51,358 nt of DNA from an uncultured bacterium. GTDB lineage: Bacteria; Cyanobacteriota; Vampirovibrionia; Gastranaerophilales; Gastranaerophilaceae. Location: assembly GCA_949296425.1 (NCBI GenBank), contig CASFPN010000010.1, positions 1 through 51,358 on the forward strand, in the 5' to 3' direction. Shown one piece after another: positions 49,966 through 51,358 of the stretch (its first letter is position 1; the number at the start of each line of letters is the position of its first letter). A program made the position numbers and the translations under genes. The notes under the pieces are model-generated. The model was not told the DNA's origin. It made no database searches and saw nothing but the letters and a program-made list of their open reading frames with translations.

Positions 49966-51090
49966 ATGAAAAATGTAAGACAAACCAATATAAATATTCA
50001 CAGGGACAGCTGGGTTGAGATTAACCTTGAAAATATTGCATATAATATGCAAGCAATCAGAAAAAACACACCGAAAGACAAAAAGCTTTTAGCAGTTGTA
50101 AAGGCTGATGCATACGGGCACGGGTCTGTAATGATTGCGCCTACTCTTCTGGCTTCGGGGGCTGATATGTTGGGTGTTGCATCAATTGATGAAGGTGTTG
50201 ATTTAAGACAGGCAAAAATAAATTGTGACATTCTCGTTCTTGGTGCAGTTCCTGTATGGGCTGTTGAAAGTGCTGTAAATGCTGATTTAATTATAGCAAT
50301 TTTTTCAAAAGAGCACTTAGCTGCGTGCAAGCAGGCTTTTGAAAGAACAGGAAAAAGACCTAAAGTTCATGTAAAACTTGATACAGGCATGAACCGAATC
50401 GGTGTTGCAGCAGATGTTGCAGCAGATTTTATAAATGAAGTGAGAAAAGCTGATTATCTTGACTTTGGCGGAGTGTTTACCCATCTTGCCAATGCCGAAA
50501 ACAGGACAAAAACTCAAATTCAAATTGACAGGTGGAACAGTGTGATATCTAAAATTGATACAACGGGTTTGCTCTTGCATATATTGAATACGGCAGGTGC
50601 TATGTGTTATGATGTGCCGAATTCAAACATGTACAGAGCCGGTATCGGAATTTACGGGCTTTATCCTGATTTGCCGGAGGACGGTGAGATAAGAAAACCT
50701 GAATTAAAGCCTGTTATGTCGTTGAAAGCACGTATTGTTAATATTCATGAAGCTCATGACGGTGAAGGTATAAGCTACGGACATACATTCACTGCTCATG
50801 GGAATAGAAAAATTGCAACAGTTCCGCTAGGGTATGCTGATGGGGTTCCGCGCGGGCTTTCAAATAAGATTTGTGGAGGTTTGAACGGCAAAAATGTTTC
50901 GCAGGTCGGCAATATCACTATGGATCAGATGATGTTTGATATAACCGGTGTGGATGCAAATCTTGGTGATATTATAACATTGCTTGATGAAAAGCATTCA
51001 ATTGACAACTGGGCAAAGATTTTAGGTACGATAAATTACGAGTTAACGTGCCGCTTAAAAGTCAGACTGCCCAGAGTTTATACAAGATAA
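49966..51090 (+). CDS. alr: alanine racemase
   Basis: 374 aa. PLP lysine Lys46 in LAVVKADAYGHG, catalytic Tyr271 in ISYGHTFTA, and GMNRIGV, NMYRAGIGIYG and TVPLGYADGVPR motifs are all present. Converts L- to D-alanine for peptidoglycan. TATACT ends 9 nt before the ATG and there is no SD, so the mRNA is probably leaderless or nearly so. The tandem repeat array begins straight after the stop. Confidence 0.97.
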   Translation: MKNVRQTNINIHRDSWVEINLENIAYNMQAIRKNTPKDKKLLAVVKADAYGHGSVMIAPTLLASGADMLGVASIDEGVDLRQAKINCDILVLGAVPVWAVESAVNADLIIAIFSKEHLAACKQAFERTGKRPKVHVKLDTGMNRIGVAADVAADFINEVRKADYLDFGGVFTHLANAENRTKTQIQIDRWNSVISKIDTTGLLLHILNTAGAMCYDVPNSNMYRAGIGIYGLYPDLPEDGEIRKPELKPVMSLKARIVNIHEAHDGEGISYGHTFTAHGNRKIATVPLGYADGVPRGLSNKICGGLNGKNVSQVGNITMDQMMFDITGVDANLGDIITLLDEKHSIDNWAKILGTINYELTCRLKVRLPRVYTR

Positions 51091-51358
51091 ATTATACCTT
51101 CCCTTGAAAAGGCGGAAGGTTGTGCAAGCGGTGGAGATAATTCCAAACTAAAAATAATAAACATAACCTCCCTTGTAAAGGGAGGGGGACCGCGCAAGCG
51201 GTGGAGATAATTCCAAACTAAAAATAATAAACATAACCTCCCTTGCAAAGGGAGGGGGACCGCGCAAGCGGTGGAGGTAATTTCAAGCTAAAAATAATAA
51301 ACATAACCTCCCTTGCAAAGGGAGGGGGACCGCGCAAGCGGTGGAGGTAATTTCAAGC
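51091..51358. repeat. 70-bp tandem array, at least 3.8 units, cut by window end
   Basis: Units repeat with a period of 70 bp (ACATAACCTC recurs at 51161, 51231 and 51301). Each holds CTCCCTT-n-AAGGGAG and ACCGC-GCAA-GCGGT hairpins and an AT-rich spacer (AAACTAAAAATAATAA). The first unit, from about 51091, is diverged. The last two full units differ by a few bases only. In reverse complement the hairpin part matches the intragenic repeats at 27260 and 28031. Confidence 0.9.

Noticed and set aside
51091-51358. CRISPR array
   Set aside because: The 70-bp units are contiguous and nearly identical all through, including the AT-rich part; there are no variable spacers and no cas genes.

Overview
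The window is AT-rich bacterial chromosome with dense, mixed-strand, mostly short transcription units. Several small proteins begin with runs such as MSVESVNNSG, MSSVNAVSQ or MSEINPVNNN, others carry an N-terminal NFTG or ITFKA patch, and there is a prepilin of the GFTLAEVLITLGIIG type. Together with a GH57 glucanase, Hcp, AgcS and a DUF2229-type protein, this suggests an anaerobic gut bacterium of the Gastranaerophilales (Vampirovibrionia/Melainabacteria). That assignment is inference; the window contains no rRNA or other strong phylogenetic marker.

Layout. 1-5.5 kb: two unknown proteins behind a GGATA repeat, homoserine dehydrogenase, and a three-gene glycosyltransferase operon. 5.6-13 kb: XRE regulator, HD-domain protein, diguanylate cyclase with an intact I-site, secreted parvulin, PF04020 membrane protein, zinc alcohol dehydrogenase, a two-TM protein behind a second GGATA repeat, an esterase and a secreted protein. 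13-20.5 kb: tRNA-Glu with a partial 3' duplicate, an AAA ATPase behind three copies of an ACAATTGT palindrome, hcp divergent from a cupin, a toxin-antitoxin-like pair, a possible small RNA, a lysozyme-like protein and tRNA-Arg. 20.7-35.6 kb: EF-hand protein, alaS, iron alcohol dehydrogenase, a U32 peptidase-family gene, alpha/beta hydrolase, TPR protein, the third GGATA-repeat gene, tpiA, GH57, a 53-aa protein and dut. 35.6-45.4 kb: ACT protein with an AgcS transporter, a GT4 glycosyltransferase, TPR protein, a pilin gene interrupted by a G10 tract, nagZ operon, aquaporin, pgeF, a divergent pair of small HTH genes and a secreted protein. 45.5-51.4 kb: a tightly packed operon (GT2, YkgJ-like, DUF2229-like, PHP), alr, and a 70-bp tandem array cut by the window end.

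Four themes stand out. (1) A type IV pilin-like gene is out of frame only because of a C10 tract after its start codon, which suggests phase variation (or a homopolymer miscall). (2) Short repeats lie in frame inside genes: the U32 gene carries four, from three repeat families, and alaS and the GT4 gene one each; relatives occur in intergenic DNA and in the terminal array. (3) Three genes for small unknown proteins share a 5' cassette with GGATA pentamers, and two of the cassettes include the same 55-bp promoter and encode related two-TM proteins. (4) Six genes start exactly 6 nt after an extended -10 box (TGnTAnnnT-N6-ATG), and a seventh 7 nt after TATAAT, so leaderless transcription looks common here.
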